A stretch of 64,000 bases of DNA from an uncultured Bacteroidales bacterium (GCA_947304185.1 CAMZAM010000004.1:62001-126000); one strand, 5' to 3'; shown: positions 36,022-45,450, numbered from the stretch's first letter. Program-made: numbers and translations. Notes: generated from the sequence alone by a model not told the origin.

Positions 36022-36771
36022 TTATTTTTTGTAATACTTCAAAACCATTTCATTCCCATCGAAGGTTGCGTACGTGTAGTCCCAAATCCAGTTTCCAATC
36101 ACTGTCGTCACTGCATGGTCGCCGGTTTTATACTGCATCGGCTTGTGCTGGTGACCGAACACAAAGAACTCAATAGTCGGGTCTTTCGCCAGTTCTTCCT
36201 GAGCGTATTTATACAGCCGAGTGTCTTCGATAACGTTGTAATAACCGCCTTTTTCTTCCTTGCGAAGCTTCTTAACTCTGTGATTATGAGACCATTTCAG
36301 CGCCACTCTGATGCCGAAGTCGGGATGCACATGACGGAAGCACCACTGCAGGAACCTGCATTCGAACACGCTCTTCAGGAATTTGTATCCTCCGTCGCCT
36401 TTGCCGCGTCCGTCGCCGTGGACCATGAAAAACTTCTTGCCTTTGAGCATCATCACCTCGGGCTCTCTATGTACTTGAATGCCGATCTCTTCCTGCAGAT
36501 ACGAGAATGTCCACAGGTCGTGGTTTCCGGCAAAGAGATGAACAGGTATGCCGCTGTCGATGAAATCTGCTAATTTCCCAAGCAGACGCACATGTCCGCG
36601 TGGCACGACAGTCTTGTATTCGTACCAGAAGTCGAACAGGTCGCCCATCAGGAACAGCTCCTCGCAGTCGGCCTTGATAGAATCGAGAAACTCAAGAAGC
36701 ATCTTCTCGCGCCTCTGACTATCCTCCAAAGTCGGCACTCCGAGATGAAAATCGGTGACGAAATATATCAT
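36022..36771 (-). CDS. lpxH: UDP-2,3-diacylglucosamine diphosphatase LpxH
   Basis: LpxH splits UDP-2,3-diacylglucosamine into lipid X and UMP in lipid A synthesis. The 249-residue metallophosphoesterase shows the metal-binding set in order: TDFHLG (D7, H9), LMGDLFDFW, FAGNHDLW, MVHGDGRG and FGHQHKP. The order and spacing match LpxH; calcineurin-like phosphatases in general are the alternative. It follows the PNP gene by 15 bp. The operon also carries lpxK, the next lipid A enzyme but one. Confidence 0.9.
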   Translation of the reverse strand: MIYFVTDFHLGVPTLEDSQRREKMLLEFLDSIKADCEELFLMGDLFDFWYEYKTVVPRGHVRLLGKLADFIDSGIPVHLFAGNHDLWTFSYLQEEIGIQVHREPEVMMLKGKKFFMVHGDGRGKGDGGYKFLKSVFECRFLQWCFRHVHPDFGIRVALKWSHNHRVKKLRKEEKGGYYNVIEDTRLYKYAQEELAKDPTIEFFVFGHQHKPMQYKTGDHAVTTVIGNWIWDYTYATFDGNEMVLKYYKK

Positions 36772-36786
36772 CTTTTTAATTGATTA

Positions 36787-37614
36787 TCAGAATTTTATCT
36801 CATCCAAGCGTCTGAGCATCTCCTTTAAGATGGCTGTCATCTTAGGCTCTGCCACGTTGGCTGCGTTGATCACTTCTTCGTGAGTTACCTGCACTGCTAT
36901 GTCTTTGCCGCCAAGGTCGGTGATGATTGACATCGCAAACACCGGAAGGCCGCAGTGACGTGCTATGATAACCTCAGGCACTGTTGACATTCCCACGCAG
37001 TCGCCGCCGATTACGCGATAGTAGTTATATTCGGCCGGAGTTTCGTAAGTCGGGCCTGTGTCGCCGACGTAAACGCCGTGTTGCACTTGAATCTTCAGCT
37101 CGTCAGCAATCTTATCGGCGAAAGCCAGTACGTTTTTGTTATATGCCTCGCTCATCTCCGGGAAACGTGTCCCGATGCGGTCGTCGTTCTTGCCAATCAA
37201 CGGGTTAGGCAACAGGTTGATGTGGTCGGTGATAAACATGATGTCGCTCACTCTGAAGTCAGGGTTGATGCCGCCGCTGGCATTTGAAAGCACTAACAGC
37301 TTGATACCCAGATATTTAAGCACGCGAATTGGGAATGTCACTTCCTTTGTGCTGTAACCTTCATAATAATGGAAACGGCCTTGCATGGCCACGACCTTAC
37401 GTCCGCTCAGAGTACCCAAAATGAGTTTCCCCTGATGTCCGGCAACTGTCGAAACAGGGAAGTTGGGAATCTCTGAGTATGAGATAGAGTATTGAGTATC
37501 AATAACATTCACTAATCCGCCCAAGCCTGAACCCAACACAATACCTACTTCAGGTTCAAAGCCATTTGTCTTCGATTTGATAAAATCTACTGTCTCAAGA
37601 ATTTTTTCCAACAT
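36787..37614 (-). CDS. Purine-nucleoside phosphorylase (PNP-I)
   Basis: The 275-residue PNP cleaves purine ribonucleosides to base and ribose 1-phosphate. It has VGIVLGSGLGGL (phosphate loop), AGHQGKL, VLSNASGGINPD, VGDTGPTYETPAEYNY and VGMSTVPEVIIARHCGL. This trimeric-type PNP is often named punA/deoD2. It overlaps lpxK by 20 bp and is in the minus operon. Confidence 0.93.
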   Translation of the reverse strand: MLEKILETVDFIKSKTNGFEPEVGIVLGSGLGGLVNVIDTQYSISYSEIPNFPVSTVAGHQGKLILGTLSGRKVVAMQGRFHYYEGYSTKEVTFPIRVLKYLGIKLLVLSNASGGINPDFRVSDIMFITDHINLLPNPLIGKNDDRIGTRFPEMSEAYNKNVLAFADKIADELKIQVQHGVYVGDTGPTYETPAEYNYYRVIGGDCVGMSTVPEVIIARHCGLPVFAMSIITDLGGKDIAVQVTHEEVINAANVAEPKMTAILKEMLRRLDEIKF

Positions 37615-38644
37615 AGTCTAAAATCAAATTTTTAAATATTTCTTCTTCTTTCTCATCGTTGAAACGCACCTCGATCGGGATGGTAAACAGCGGCACGTTC
37701 TCAAACCTGCTGAGATAAGAATCTTTTGTTATTCGCATTAAGTCTTTTTCTGTCGTCACAATGATTTTACTCTTGCCGATAACGCTGTTGTAGCCGTCGA
37801 TAATCATGTCGATATCGCTGTCGCTAAAGCAGTGGTGGTCGTCGAAATAATTGGTAATCAATGTGTTATACTTTCTCTTAAGGTGATCTTCGAGAGGATA
37901 CGGATTGGCTATGCCGCAGAACAGATATATCGATTTGATGTTCTGTGGCTGTGTCTCCATGGCCGTCTGGTTGACAGGCTTAAGTCCTTGAAAATCAATA
38001 TATGTAAAGAAAACTTTCTGATATGGTCTTGCATTGAGGACGTTGATCATGTCGCGTTTATCGTAAGGCAGCAGCACGCGTGGTGATTTCGTCACTATGA
38101 TGATGTCGGCACGTCTCGCAGCGCATTTTACATCGCGCAGATTACCAGCCGGGACAAGCATATCTTTCTTGTAGATGTTGTAATACTCGGTCAGGAGGAT
38201 GTTCATGCCTGGCTTGATACGTCTGTGTTGGAATGCATCGTCGAGGAGCACTACGTCAGGGGTCTTCTCTTGGTGCATCAGCCTTGAAACGCCGTCCGGA
38301 CGGTCTTCGTCGACAGCCACTGCTATGTTGTTGTATTTGGTGTGATAGAGTAGAGGCTCATCGCCGATTTGCTCGTATGTCGTGTCGTCTTTAGCCAGCA
38401 CAAACCCATTGGTTTTACGGCCATATCCACGACTCAGGACCGCCACGTTGAATTTGTCTTTAAGAAACCTGATGAGATATTCGGTGTGAGGCGTTTTGCC
38501 AGTGCCGCCAAACGAAAGGTTGCCAATGCAGATCGTCGGGACACTGAAACTCTCCGAGCCGACAATCCCGCAGTCATAAAGCCAATGGCGAATGTAAAGT
38601 ACAATCGCGTAAAGCCATGATAACGGTGCTAACAATCTTCTCAT
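37595..38644 (-). CDS. lpxK: Tetraacyldisaccharide 4'-kinase
   Basis: LpxK phosphorylates the 4' position of lipid A disaccharide at the inner membrane. The 349-residue protein has a hydrophobic N-terminus (LAPLSWLYAIVLYIRHWLYD), the Walker A GGTGKTP at 46-52, LSRGYGRKTNGF, and the DEDRPDG and LDDAFQHRRI motifs. First gene of a four-gene minus unit: lpxK, PNP, lpxH, peptidase. Confidence 0.95.
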   Translation of the reverse strand: MRRLLAPLSWLYAIVLYIRHWLYDCGIVGSESFSVPTICIGNLSFGGTGKTPHTEYLIRFLKDKFNVAVLSRGYGRKTNGFVLAKDDTTYEQIGDEPLLYHTKYNNIAVAVDEDRPDGVSRLMHQEKTPDVVLLDDAFQHRRIKPGMNILLTEYYNIYKKDMLVPAGNLRDVKCAARRADIIIVTKSPRVLLPYDKRDMINVLNARPYQKVFFTYIDFQGLKPVNQTAMETQPQNIKSIYLFCGIANPYPLEDHLKRKYNTLITNYFDDHHCFSDSDIDMIIDGYNSVIGKSKIIVTTEKDLMRITKDSYLSRFENVPLFTIPIEVRFNDEKEEEIFKNLILDYVGKNS

Positions 38645-38668
38645 TGGTTACTTTTTGATACAAACGTA

Positions 38669-38676
38669 CAAATATA
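38669..38676 (-). promoter_or_regulatory. -7 box for the lpxK operon
   Basis: Minus-strand TATATTTG is 24 nt upstream of the lpxK start codon and is close to a plus-strand TATTTTTG at 38682-38689 that could serve the Nif3-like gene. Confidence 0.5.
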
Positions 38677-38733
38677 CAAATTATTTTTGATTTGCGAATC
38701 ATTATTTTTATTATTTTAGCGAAAAATTTCGAA

Positions 38734-39528
38734 ATGAATAAAGTTAGTGAGATCGTAGGTTGTATCACCGATATCGCACCTTTGAATTGGCAGGAGTCGT
38801 GGGACAATGCCGGACTTCTTGTCGGTGATGCTAATATGCTGATAGATAAGGCTTTAGTGACTCTAGATGTGACTGAAGCCGTCATCAATGAGGCAATAGA
38901 AAAAGGCTTTCATCTTGTGATAAGCCATCACCCTCTGATTTACCGTCCGCTGAAGCATATTTTGCCCGAAAACACTATCGAACGCACTATCATCAAGGCT
39001 ATAAAACATGATATCGCCATTGCCTGCATGCATACCAACCTCGACAATAGCTATCTGGGCGTGAGCAAATGGCTCGCCGACCGGTTGGGAGTGAAGAACT
39101 TACAGGTACTCGAACCTATGAAGGTGGATGAAGACGTAGTCACCGGCGGTGGCATGGTCGGCGAGCTTGAAAAACCGCTCAATGAAACCGAATTTTTGAC
39201 TTTGGTGAAAAAAAATCTCAACGCAAAAGCACTTCGCCATTCAGAATTTTTAGGAAAGAAAATAAAAAAAGTGGCTGTCTGCGGCGGCTCCGGATTTTTT
39301 ATGCTTGACAATGTAAAGCATTGTGGAGCAGACGCTTACGTTACTGGTGATGTGAAATATCACGACTTTTTCGAGGCCGACGGAAGGCTTCTTCTGGTCG
39401 ACGCAGGCCACTATGAAACAGAACAATTTACAAAAGAATTAATTGCTGATGCAATTATTAAAAAATTTTGTAATTTTGCAGTTTCAATTTCGAGCGTGAA
39501 AACTAACTCGATAAATTATTTTGTATAA
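38734..39528 (+). CDS. Nif3-like dinuclear metal centre protein
   Basis: The 264-residue protein belongs to the Nif3/GTP cyclohydrolase I-type family. The metal ligand motifs are HHPLIYRPLK, IACMHTNLDN and, near the end, LLVDAGHYETEQF. ATG 38734 fits WQESWDNAGLLVGD placement; an upstream in-frame start would add a short hydrophobic tail. It lacks the central PII-like insertion found in longer family members. Its role is uncertain; the family is conserved but not understood. Usually paired with the zinc-ribbon gene that follows. Confidence 0.88.
   Translation: MNKVSEIVGCITDIAPLNWQESWDNAGLLVGDANMLIDKALVTLDVTEAVINEAIEKGFHLVISHHPLIYRPLKHILPENTIERTIIKAIKHDIAIACMHTNLDNSYLGVSKWLADRLGVKNLQVLEPMKVDEDVVTGGGMVGELEKPLNETEFLTLVKKNLNAKALRHSEFLGKKIKKVAVCGGSGFFMLDNVKHCGADAYVTGDVKYHDFFEADGRLLLVDAGHYETEQFTKELIADAIIKKFCNFAVSISSVKTNSINYFV
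39471..39478 (+). promoter_or_regulatory. -7 box within the end of the Nif3-like gene
   Basis: TAATTTTG followed by CAG lies 68 nt upstream of the zinc-ribbon gene, inside the Nif3-like frame. A TTG at 39443-39445 is 25 nt upstream, slightly too far. Confidence 0.4.
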
Positions 39529-39546
39529 ATATTAAATTTAACATAA

Positions 39547-40335
39547 ATGGCTGATACTCAGGAACTTAAACTCAACGAAGAAGAACAGATTGAAGTTACC
39601 GTTGAAAGAAAATTGGTTGCACTTTACACTCTGCAACAGATTGATTCGAAGATCGACAGAATCCGCATCGTGCGTGGCGAGCTGCCTGAAGCAGTGCAAG
39701 ACCTCGAAGATGAAGTGGCCGGTCTCGAGACTCGTATCGAGAACTATAACGCCGACCTGAAGAAATTCAACACCGACGTTACCAACTACAAAATCAAGAT
39801 CAAAGAGACACAGGCTCTCATCAAGAAATATGAAGAGCAGCAGAATCAGGTGCGTAACAGCCGTGAATACGACTCTCTGACAAAAGAGGCTGAGTATCAA
39901 TCACTTGAGATTCAGCTCTGCGAGAAGAGAATCAAAGACGCAACGATTAAGATTGAGGATATCAAGACAAATCTTGAGGCTACCGAACAGAAACTTGCTG
40001 AACGTAAGAACGACCTCGTGGTGAAACAGGGTGAGCTCCAGTCAATCGTTGAAGAGACTGAGAAAGAAGAGGAAGAACTTGTTGCAAAGTCAAAGGAAAG
40101 CGAAGCTTTGATCGAGGAACGTCTGCTCTCAGCTTACAAACGCATCAGAAAAGGTGCACGTAACGGCTTGGCAGTCGTGAAAATCGAGCGTGATGCCTGC
40201 GGCGGATGCTTCAACAAGATCCCACCTCAACACCAGCTCGATATTCGTATCCACAAGAAGATTATCGTGTGTGAGTACTGCGGCCGTATCTTGGTCGACC
40301 AAGACATCATCGACCAGTACAACGCAAAAGGCTGA
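39547..40335 (+). CDS. Coiled-coil protein with a C4 zinc ribbon
   Basis: The 262-residue protein has a long coiled coil (about 25-200) and a C-terminal C4 zinc ribbon: CGGCFNKIPP then CEYCGRI. It is the family found beside Nif3-like proteins in many bacteria. The Helicobacter HP0958 protein (coiled coil plus C4 ribbon) is a distant relative. Role unknown: nucleic-acid or protein binding is inferred. The gene converges with the FadL-type porin, with 5 bp between the stops. Confidence 0.88.
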   Translation: MADTQELKLNEEEQIEVTVERKLVALYTLQQIDSKIDRIRIVRGELPEAVQDLEDEVAGLETRIENYNADLKKFNTDVTNYKIKIKETQALIKKYEEQQNQVRNSREYDSLTKEAEYQSLEIQLCEKRIKDATIKIEDIKTNLEATEQKLAERKNDLVVKQGELQSIVEETEKEEEELVAKSKESEALIEERLLSAYKRIRKGARNGLAVVKIERDACGGCFNKIPPQHQLDIRIHKKIIVCEYCGRILVDQDIIDQYNAKG

Positions 40336-40340
40336 TTCCG

Positions 40341-41825
40341 TTAGTCAAGTCTGAACTTAAGAGAGATGACCACCTGATTGATGTTGGTCGTCTCTTTTAT
40401 TTGTGTCTCGTCGGCAACCAAATCGCCAGTGGCATTCGCGTAATACGCAGGATACGTGGTATATTGCGAATACAAGTCGTAAGTGTTGTTTCGCTGACTC
40501 AACACGTATGCCGCATCGAGGGTGAAGCGGTGATAAGTGTAGCCAAAACCTAACGAATATGACGTGGTCTGCAGATCTTTCTTGCCGAAGCCGAACGGAC
40601 TTCCATAAAGAGCGTAACCTGCTCTGAATGCAAGAGTTTGCCATCTCCACTCGGTACCGATACGGAAGTTGGAAGTGCCTTTGTAGTTATCCTTGATGAA
40701 GTTGTTCAAATTGCTGTAGTTGAAGTCATAACTTGAGGCACGCATCTTGCTGTAGTCGACATATTCATAATCGCCGGTGATCATACCGTAGTTGCCAAAA
40801 ATCAAAGCTGCGCTGGCATTGAAACGGAATGGGGTAGTGACTGTGTAAGAATATGTACCGGTTGGCGACTCGTAGGAATATGTCCCGAAGTTGAATGCTG
40901 CATTTGTCTCGGTATTCCAGCTTTCCGTTACCTTATATAAATAAGGTGTTGAGAATGAAGCGCCTAATCTGACCCATCTCGCAGGATACACAATGGCACC
41001 GACCTTGGCGTTGATACCCCATCCTGAGTTGGAGATGTTTTCTGTCTGACTCCAGTTTTTGAAAGTTTCACCATGGGTGAGGTTGCTCTCTTTGTATTCT
41101 TTCGTCATTTTTCTGTCGAAATAAGGTATTCCGATAGATACGCCCATGAAGAATTTATCGTTGAAGTTGAATCCTGATGCGAATGTGAATTCTTTTGATG
41201 TTCCTCTCTTGCTGATGCCGTATTCCTGATTGATGCCGCCTGCAGGGACGAATGTGGTGCAACCGTCACCAGTTATCGTGTCGATGACGTATGTCTGATA
41301 TAATGGATATATCAGGTTAGGAGAGAAACTCTCCAAAGCATTTGGCGAGTTGATTCCGTTCTCTGACAGCTCGGTGGAGTAGGCATCAACAAGCGATGTG
41401 TTGACGTTATTGCCGCTGGCATATGAATTCAGCGCGTAATTGTTTAACTTATTGATACCCAAGGCGAAACTTACGGTCTTAAGCGAGCCGTCGTTGATAT
41501 CCTGAGTCCACGTCAGACCGATGTTATTAGTATGTAACTTAAAGTCACGGTCGGAGTTACGGCTGCCTTGGTAGTTTGTCTCGTTAGAGATGGCGTAAAA
41601 CGACGGCGTGTAGACGAACGAAGCTTTACGGAATAGTCCCAATCCTGCTGGGTTGATAGCTATCGCCGAGAAGTCTGACCCGACGGCGCCCATGGCGTTG
41701 CCCATGGCTGCACTCTTTGCTGTTCCCTGATAATAGATGGAGGAGAAGTCGAGAAGGTCGCTGTCATCCTGTGCCATCGCTAAGAACGGAACTAATATCG
41801 TGATGATTAAAAAGAACTTTTTCAT
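40341..41825 (-). CDS. OmpP1/FadL-family outer membrane transporter
   Basis: The 494-residue barrel has a signal peptide ending AMAQ. The FadL-family N-terminal motif is QGTAKSAAMGNAMGAVGSDF with AINPAGLGLFR (the hatch region). Strand-rich repeats follow to the C-terminal VVISLKFRLD. The family takes up long-chain fatty acids or other hydrophobic compounds across the outer membrane. Substrate not known. Confidence 0.88.
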   Translation of the reverse strand: MKKFFLIITILVPFLAMAQDDSDLLDFSSIYYQGTAKSAAMGNAMGAVGSDFSAIAINPAGLGLFRKASFVYTPSFYAISNETNYQGSRNSDRDFKLHTNNIGLTWTQDINDGSLKTVSFALGINKLNNYALNSYASGNNVNTSLVDAYSTELSENGINSPNALESFSPNLIYPLYQTYVIDTITGDGCTTFVPAGGINQEYGISKRGTSKEFTFASGFNFNDKFFMGVSIGIPYFDRKMTKEYKESNLTHGETFKNWSQTENISNSGWGINAKVGAIVYPARWVRLGASFSTPYLYKVTESWNTETNAAFNFGTYSYESPTGTYSYTVTTPFRFNASAALIFGNYGMITGDYEYVDYSKMRASSYDFNYSNLNNFIKDNYKGTSNFRIGTEWRWQTLAFRAGYALYGSPFGFGKKDLQTTSYSLGFGYTYHRFTLDAAYVLSQRNNTYDLYSQYTTYPAYYANATGDLVADETQIKETTNINQVVISLKFRLD

Positions 41826-41858
41826 ATCTTATAACTTTAATCTTTTAACTTTTAACTA

Positions 41859-41878
41859 GGGACGGACGGGTCCGTCCC
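41859..41878. terminator. GC-rich hairpin between two minus genes
   Basis: GGGACGGA and TCCGTCCC form a perfect 8-bp stem around loop CGGG. It follows the stop of the low-complexity lipoprotein gene on the minus strand. There is no T-run, so termination is uncertain. Confidence 0.45.
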
Positions 41879-41883
41879 TTTGT

Positions 41884-42969
41884 TTATCTGCGACCTCCGC
41901 TGCTTCTGCTGCCGCCACCAGAGCTTCCGCTTCTGCTGCCTCCGCCGTAACTTCCTCCGCTTGAGCTACTGCTACTTCTTGGTGAGGAGTAGGAGCTGCT
42001 GCTTCTTGGAGCTGAGTTGCTGCTACTGCGTGTACTGCTTGGTCTTGCGGTGCTGTTATTGCTCGGACGTGAAGAGTTGCTGCTCGGTCTTGCAGTACTG
42101 CTACTGCTTGGTCTTGTAGTGGTGCTACTTGGTCTTGCAGTAGTTCCGCTGCTTGGACGAGTAGTGGTGTTACTTGGTCGGGCTGTTGTGCCGTTGCTAG
42201 GCCTTGAAGTAGTGCTTGCAGGTCTTGCCGTGCTGCTTGCAGGTCTTGCCGTAGCGCTGCTCTTTGGACGTTCGGTAGTGGTGCTCGGTCTTGCCGATGC
42301 ATTAGTCGGTCTTGCAGTGCCGTTCGGTCTTACATATTCTGAGCTTGAGCGTGTTTGACGGCTTGAACTTGCAGGAGCGTAGCTCTTGCTGTTCGCTGCG
42401 TCTCTTCCGCCGCCGTTGCTGACGTTACCGTTACCACGATTTATCGCACCGCGATGGCTGTTGTTGAAGATACCACTATGATAAGCATGATGGTTGTGAT
42501 GCGGGTGATAATGGTGGTGATGATAATAGTGATGATGGTAGTAACCGCCCCAGGCCCAATATGGGTCGTATCCCCAGTGATATCCTGCATATGACCAGTA
42601 GTAAGGGTCGTATCTGTAGTAAGGATACCAGTAGGGATCCCAGCCATAGTAGTAATATGGCCAACCGAAACCTGCTCCGATCTCGACGGTGACGCGAGTC
42701 TCAGGTTCGACCTCCTGGACGATGTAAACGGTGTCTACAATGCGTTCGATGCTGTCCGTGACGGTGTATTCTTCGTAATTTTTACGCGTTTCACTCTTCA
42801 CGGAGTTGGAATCGAAATATCCGTAATTTGATGTGACGAGCACTTTTTCGTACTGCGAATCCTTGTCGTAAGGTGAGTAATAAGCGTCGTCATTAATGAC
42901 GTTATTGCTTGACGCACAGGCAGTTAACAACATTGTTGTCGCTGCGATGATAATGATGCTCCTTTTCAT
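41884..42969 (-). CDS. Low-complexity lipoprotein (Tyr/His-rich, then Arg-Pro-Ser repeats)
   Basis: The 361-residue protein has a lipoprotein signal with Cys in LTACASSN (residue 18). A region rich in Tyr, Trp and Gly (about 100-150) is followed by a His-rich run (about 145-165). About 14 Arg-Pro-containing repeats, mostly ARPS or TRPS every 6-9 residues, follow to about residue 320. A Ser/Gly-rich tail ends with SSGGRR. No enzymatic motif is seen. A surface or outer-membrane structural protein is inferred. The repeats are in-frame and could expand or contract. Confidence 0.75.
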   Translation of the reverse strand: MKRSIIIIAATTMLLTACASSNNVINDDAYYSPYDKDSQYEKVLVTSNYGYFDSNSVKSETRKNYEEYTVTDSIERIVDTVYIVQEVEPETRVTVEIGAGFGWPYYYYGWDPYWYPYYRYDPYYWSYAGYHWGYDPYWAWGGYYHHHYYHHHHYHPHHNHHAYHSGIFNNSHRGAINRGNGNVSNGGGRDAANSKSYAPASSSRQTRSSSEYVRPNGTARPTNASARPSTTTERPKSSATARPASSTARPASTTSRPSNGTTARPSNTTTRPSSGTTARPSSTTTRPSSSSTARPSSNSSRPSNNSTARPSSTRSSSNSAPRSSSSYSSPRSSSSSSGGSYGGGSRSGSSGGGSRSSGGRR

Positions 42970-43008
42970 AATAATTCAATTTTTATTTATACTTTGCAAA
43001 AATTTTTG

Positions 43009-43016
43009 TAATTTTG
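43009..43016 (+). promoter_or_regulatory. -7 box for proS
   Basis: TAATTTTG followed by CAC is 41 nt upstream of the ATG at 43058. Confidence 0.5.
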
Positions 43017-43057
43017 CACACTGAAATACTAACAAAAATCGTACCAAACTTTTAAAA

Positions 43058-44530
43058 ATGGCAAAAGAAATTACAACACGTCAAGAAAATTATTCACAAT
43101 GGTATAATGATATCGTGAATAAAGCCGAGTTGGCGGAGAGTTCCGCAGTGAGAGGTTGTATGGTGATAAAGCCTTACGGATATGCTATTTGGGAGTTCAT
43201 GCATGACGCTCTCGACAAGATGTTTAAGGACACCGGTCACGTCAACGCGTATTTCCCGCTTTTTATTCCAAAAAGTTTTTTCAGCAAGGAAGCAAGTCAC
43301 GTTGAAGGCTTCGCAAAGGAGTGCGCCGTCGTTACGCATTACCGCCTGATGAAAAACCCCGATGGACCTGGTATCGTGGTCGACCCGGAGGCAAAATTGG
43401 AAGAAGAGTTGATAGTACGTCCAACTTCAGAGACAATCATTTGGGATACATATCGTAACTGGATCAAGAGCTACCGCGACCTCCCGATTCTGTGCAACCA
43501 GTGGGCTAACGTGGTGCGCTGGGAGATGCGTACTCGCTTGTTCCTCCGTACAGCCGAGTTCCTGTGGCAAGAAGGTCATACCGCTCACGCCACACGTGAA
43601 GAGGCTATGGCTGAAGCCGAGAAAATGCTCACTGTTTATGCTGATTTCGCCGAGAAATACATGGCTGTTCCGGTCATCCGCGGTATTAAGTCGGCCAACG
43701 AGCGTTTCGCAGGCGCTGTCGAGACATTCTGCATCGAGGCTATGATGCAGGACGGCAAGGCATTGCAGGCTGGTACGTCACACTTCCTCGGACAGAACTT
43801 CGCTAAGGCTTTCGACGTGAAATATCTTAATAAGGAGAATAAACTCGAATATGTTTGGGCTACATCATGGGGCGTTTCAACACGTCTGATGGGCGCTCTC
43901 ATCATGGCTCACTCAGATGATAACGGTCTGGTGTTACCTCCAAAGGTTGCTCCAATCGAGGTTGTCATCGTTCCTATCTACAAGACCGACGATCAGCAGC
44001 AGGCAGTTCTCGATTACTGCGCTAAGATGAAACAACGTCTTGAGGCTAAAGGACTTAGAGTGAAATTCGATGACCGCGACACTCAGAAACCAGGATTCAA
44101 ATTCGCTGAATGGGAGATGAAAGGCGTGCCGGTACGTCTCGCAGCAGGTCCACGCGACGTTGAGAACCAGACCGTTGAGATCGCTCGCCGTGACACCTTG
44201 ACAAAACAGTCGATTTCAGAAGTCGAGATGGAAGACCACATCCTCGGACTGCTCGATGAGATTCAGGATAGCTTGTTCAATAGAGCTCTCGAATATCGCA
44301 AGGCTAACACACATCGCGTCGACACTTGGGATGAGTTTAAACAGGTGATCGAAAACGGCGGATTCGCTTACGCACACTGGGATGGTACGACAGAGACAGA
44401 GTTGGCTATCAAGGAGGAGACAAAGGCTACATTGCGTTGCATACCGCTTGACGACGACTACGAAGACGGCGTCGACGTCTACTCTGGAAAGCCTTCGAAG
44501 AGAAGAGTGATATTCGCCAAGGCATACTAA
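43058..44530 (+). CDS. proS: Prolyl-tRNA synthetase (archaeal/eukaryal-type)
   Basis: ProRS charges tRNA-Pro. The 490-residue protein lacks the large editing insertion of most bacterial ProRS. It has class II motifs, including motif 2 [20 protein letters not shown], plus [11 protein letters not shown] and [13 protein letters not shown]. It has a C-terminal domain and ends [10 protein letters not shown], with the terminal Tyr typical of this type. Common in Bacteroidota. Confidence 0.95.
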   Translation: MAKEITTRQENYSQWYNDIVNKAELAESSAVRGCMVIKPYGYAIWEFMHDALDKMFKDTGHVNAYFPLFIPKSFFSKEASHVEGFAKECAVVTHYRLMKNPDGPGIVVDPEAKLEEELIVRPTSETIIWDTYRNWIKSYRDLPILCNQWANVVRWEMRTRLFLRTAEFLWQEGHTAHATREEAMAEAEKMLTVYADFAEKYMAVPVIRGIKSANERFAGAVETFCIEAMMQDGKALQAGTSHFLGQNFAKAFDVKYLNKENKLEYVWATSWGVSTRLMGALIMAHSDDNGLVLPPKVAPIEVVIVPIYKTDDQQQAVLDYCAKMKQRLEAKGLRVKFDDRDTQKPGFKFAEWEMKGVPVRLAAGPRDVENQTVEIARRDTLTKQSISEVEMEDHILGLLDEIQDSLFNRALEYRKANTHRVDTWDEFKQVIENGGFAYAHWDGTTETELAIKEETKATLRCIPLDDDYEDGVDVYSGKPSKRRVIFAKAY

Positions 44531-44547
44531 ACCTTGCTATTTATAAA

Positions 44548-44618
44548 TTTTTAATGCCATTTGCAGAAATGCGACCTACCACAGGGTACTGTGAGCATTT
44601 CGAAAATGGCATTAAAAA
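44548..44618. repeat. Palindromic element, copy 1 (full)
   Basis: A 15-bp perfect outer inverted repeat, TTTTTAATGCCATTT (44548-44562) and its complement (44604-44618), encloses GAAATGC/GCATTTC (44566-44572 / 44595-44601). An apical CACAG/CTGTG stem (44580-44584/44589-44593) has loop GGTA. It lies between the convergent proS and DUF2807 genes. Confidence 0.85.
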
Positions 44619-44635
44619 TTCAATCATAAACACCG

Positions 44636-44691
44636 GCAGAAATGCGACCTACCATAGGGTACTGTTGAGCATTTCGAAAATGGCATTAAAA
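44636..44691. repeat. Palindromic element, copy 2 (5'-truncated)
   Basis: Matches copy 1 from GCAGAAATGC to GGCATTAAAA with one substitution and one inserted T, but lacks the left outer arm. The two copies lie in direct orientation, separated by 17 nt. Such repeats may be terminators, dispersed REP-like elements or both. Confidence 0.85.
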
Positions 44692-44693
44692 TA

Positions 44694-45449
44694 TTAATTA
44701 AGTGGAAGAAGTTGCCCTCTGGCAAAATCCCCATAGGTGACCTGGATTGTTTCTGGGTCACCTTTATAATATATATCTCCAAGATTGTTGATGGTGGCCT
44801 CGATGTCTTTGCTGGCGCTGATATAGCAATCGCTGGGTGAATCGGTTGTTATGTGAACTGTTTCAGCGTCGTAATTTCGTGCGTCGATAACACCATAACT
44901 CCTTTTATATACTACAAAAGTTTTGTTGTTCTCACCATGTATGTTAAGATGGCTTGTACCATAATGATAAACAACACGTAAGTCATTGCAGTTGTTGACG
45001 TTTAGGTCGACGTTACCTGATCCGCCATGTATCTCAAAACGGTAAAAATCGTTGGGAGGCAGCTGTCCAGTGTAATTGTTTCGCGTATCCAAGGTGCCTG
45101 ATGAGTTGAAAATGAAGTTTACGATGTCCTTATAATATAAGGTGGCGTGTAATTCGTAATTGTATGGACGAGTCCAGTTTACAGTAGTTGTGTTGCAGAT
45201 GGACAAAACGCGGTTGCTGACGTCTGTTGTAATGTTACCGATGATGTTTTCGCCTGTTGTTATTTCGATGTAGCAGGTATCGGAGCGTACCAACGTAATG
45301 TTGATGTTGTCGTTGACGTTTACTTCCTTGAAATCAGGTAGCTCGCGTGTCTCAGTGACTATCTTACCGATAGTTAGCGGCGCTTTCTTACATGACATAA
45401 ACGATGCGAGAAATCCTAATGTCAATATAATCAATAACTTACTTTTCAT
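44694..45449 (-). CDS. DUF2807 (GIN domain) lipoprotein
   Basis: The 251-residue protein has a lipoprotein signal with Cys in SFMSC (residue 20). A right-handed beta-helix-like GIN domain follows: FKEVNVNDNINITLVRSD, GGSGNVDLNVNNCNDL and YGTSHLNIHGENN. Family function is unknown; these are usually found at the Bacteroidota cell surface. It lies 1 bp downstream of the PagL-like gene. Confidence 0.85.
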   Translation of the reverse strand: MKSKLLIILTLGFLASFMSCKKAPLTIGKIVTETRELPDFKEVNVNDNINITLVRSDTCYIEITTGENIIGNITTDVSNRVLSICNTTTVNWTRPYNYELHATLYYKDIVNFIFNSSGTLDTRNNYTGQLPPNDFYRFEIHGGSGNVDLNVNNCNDLRVVYHYGTSHLNIHGENNKTFVVYKRSYGVIDARNYDAETVHITTDSPSDCYISASKDIEATINNLGDIYYKGDPETIQVTYGDFARGQLLPLN

Positions 45450-45450
45450 C

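Noticed and set aside
41856-42302. Long minus-strand and plus-strand frames over the RPS repeats
   Set aside because: They are frame-shifted readings of a low-complexity coding region and give Ala/Gln- or Leu/Val-repeat proteins with no start signals.
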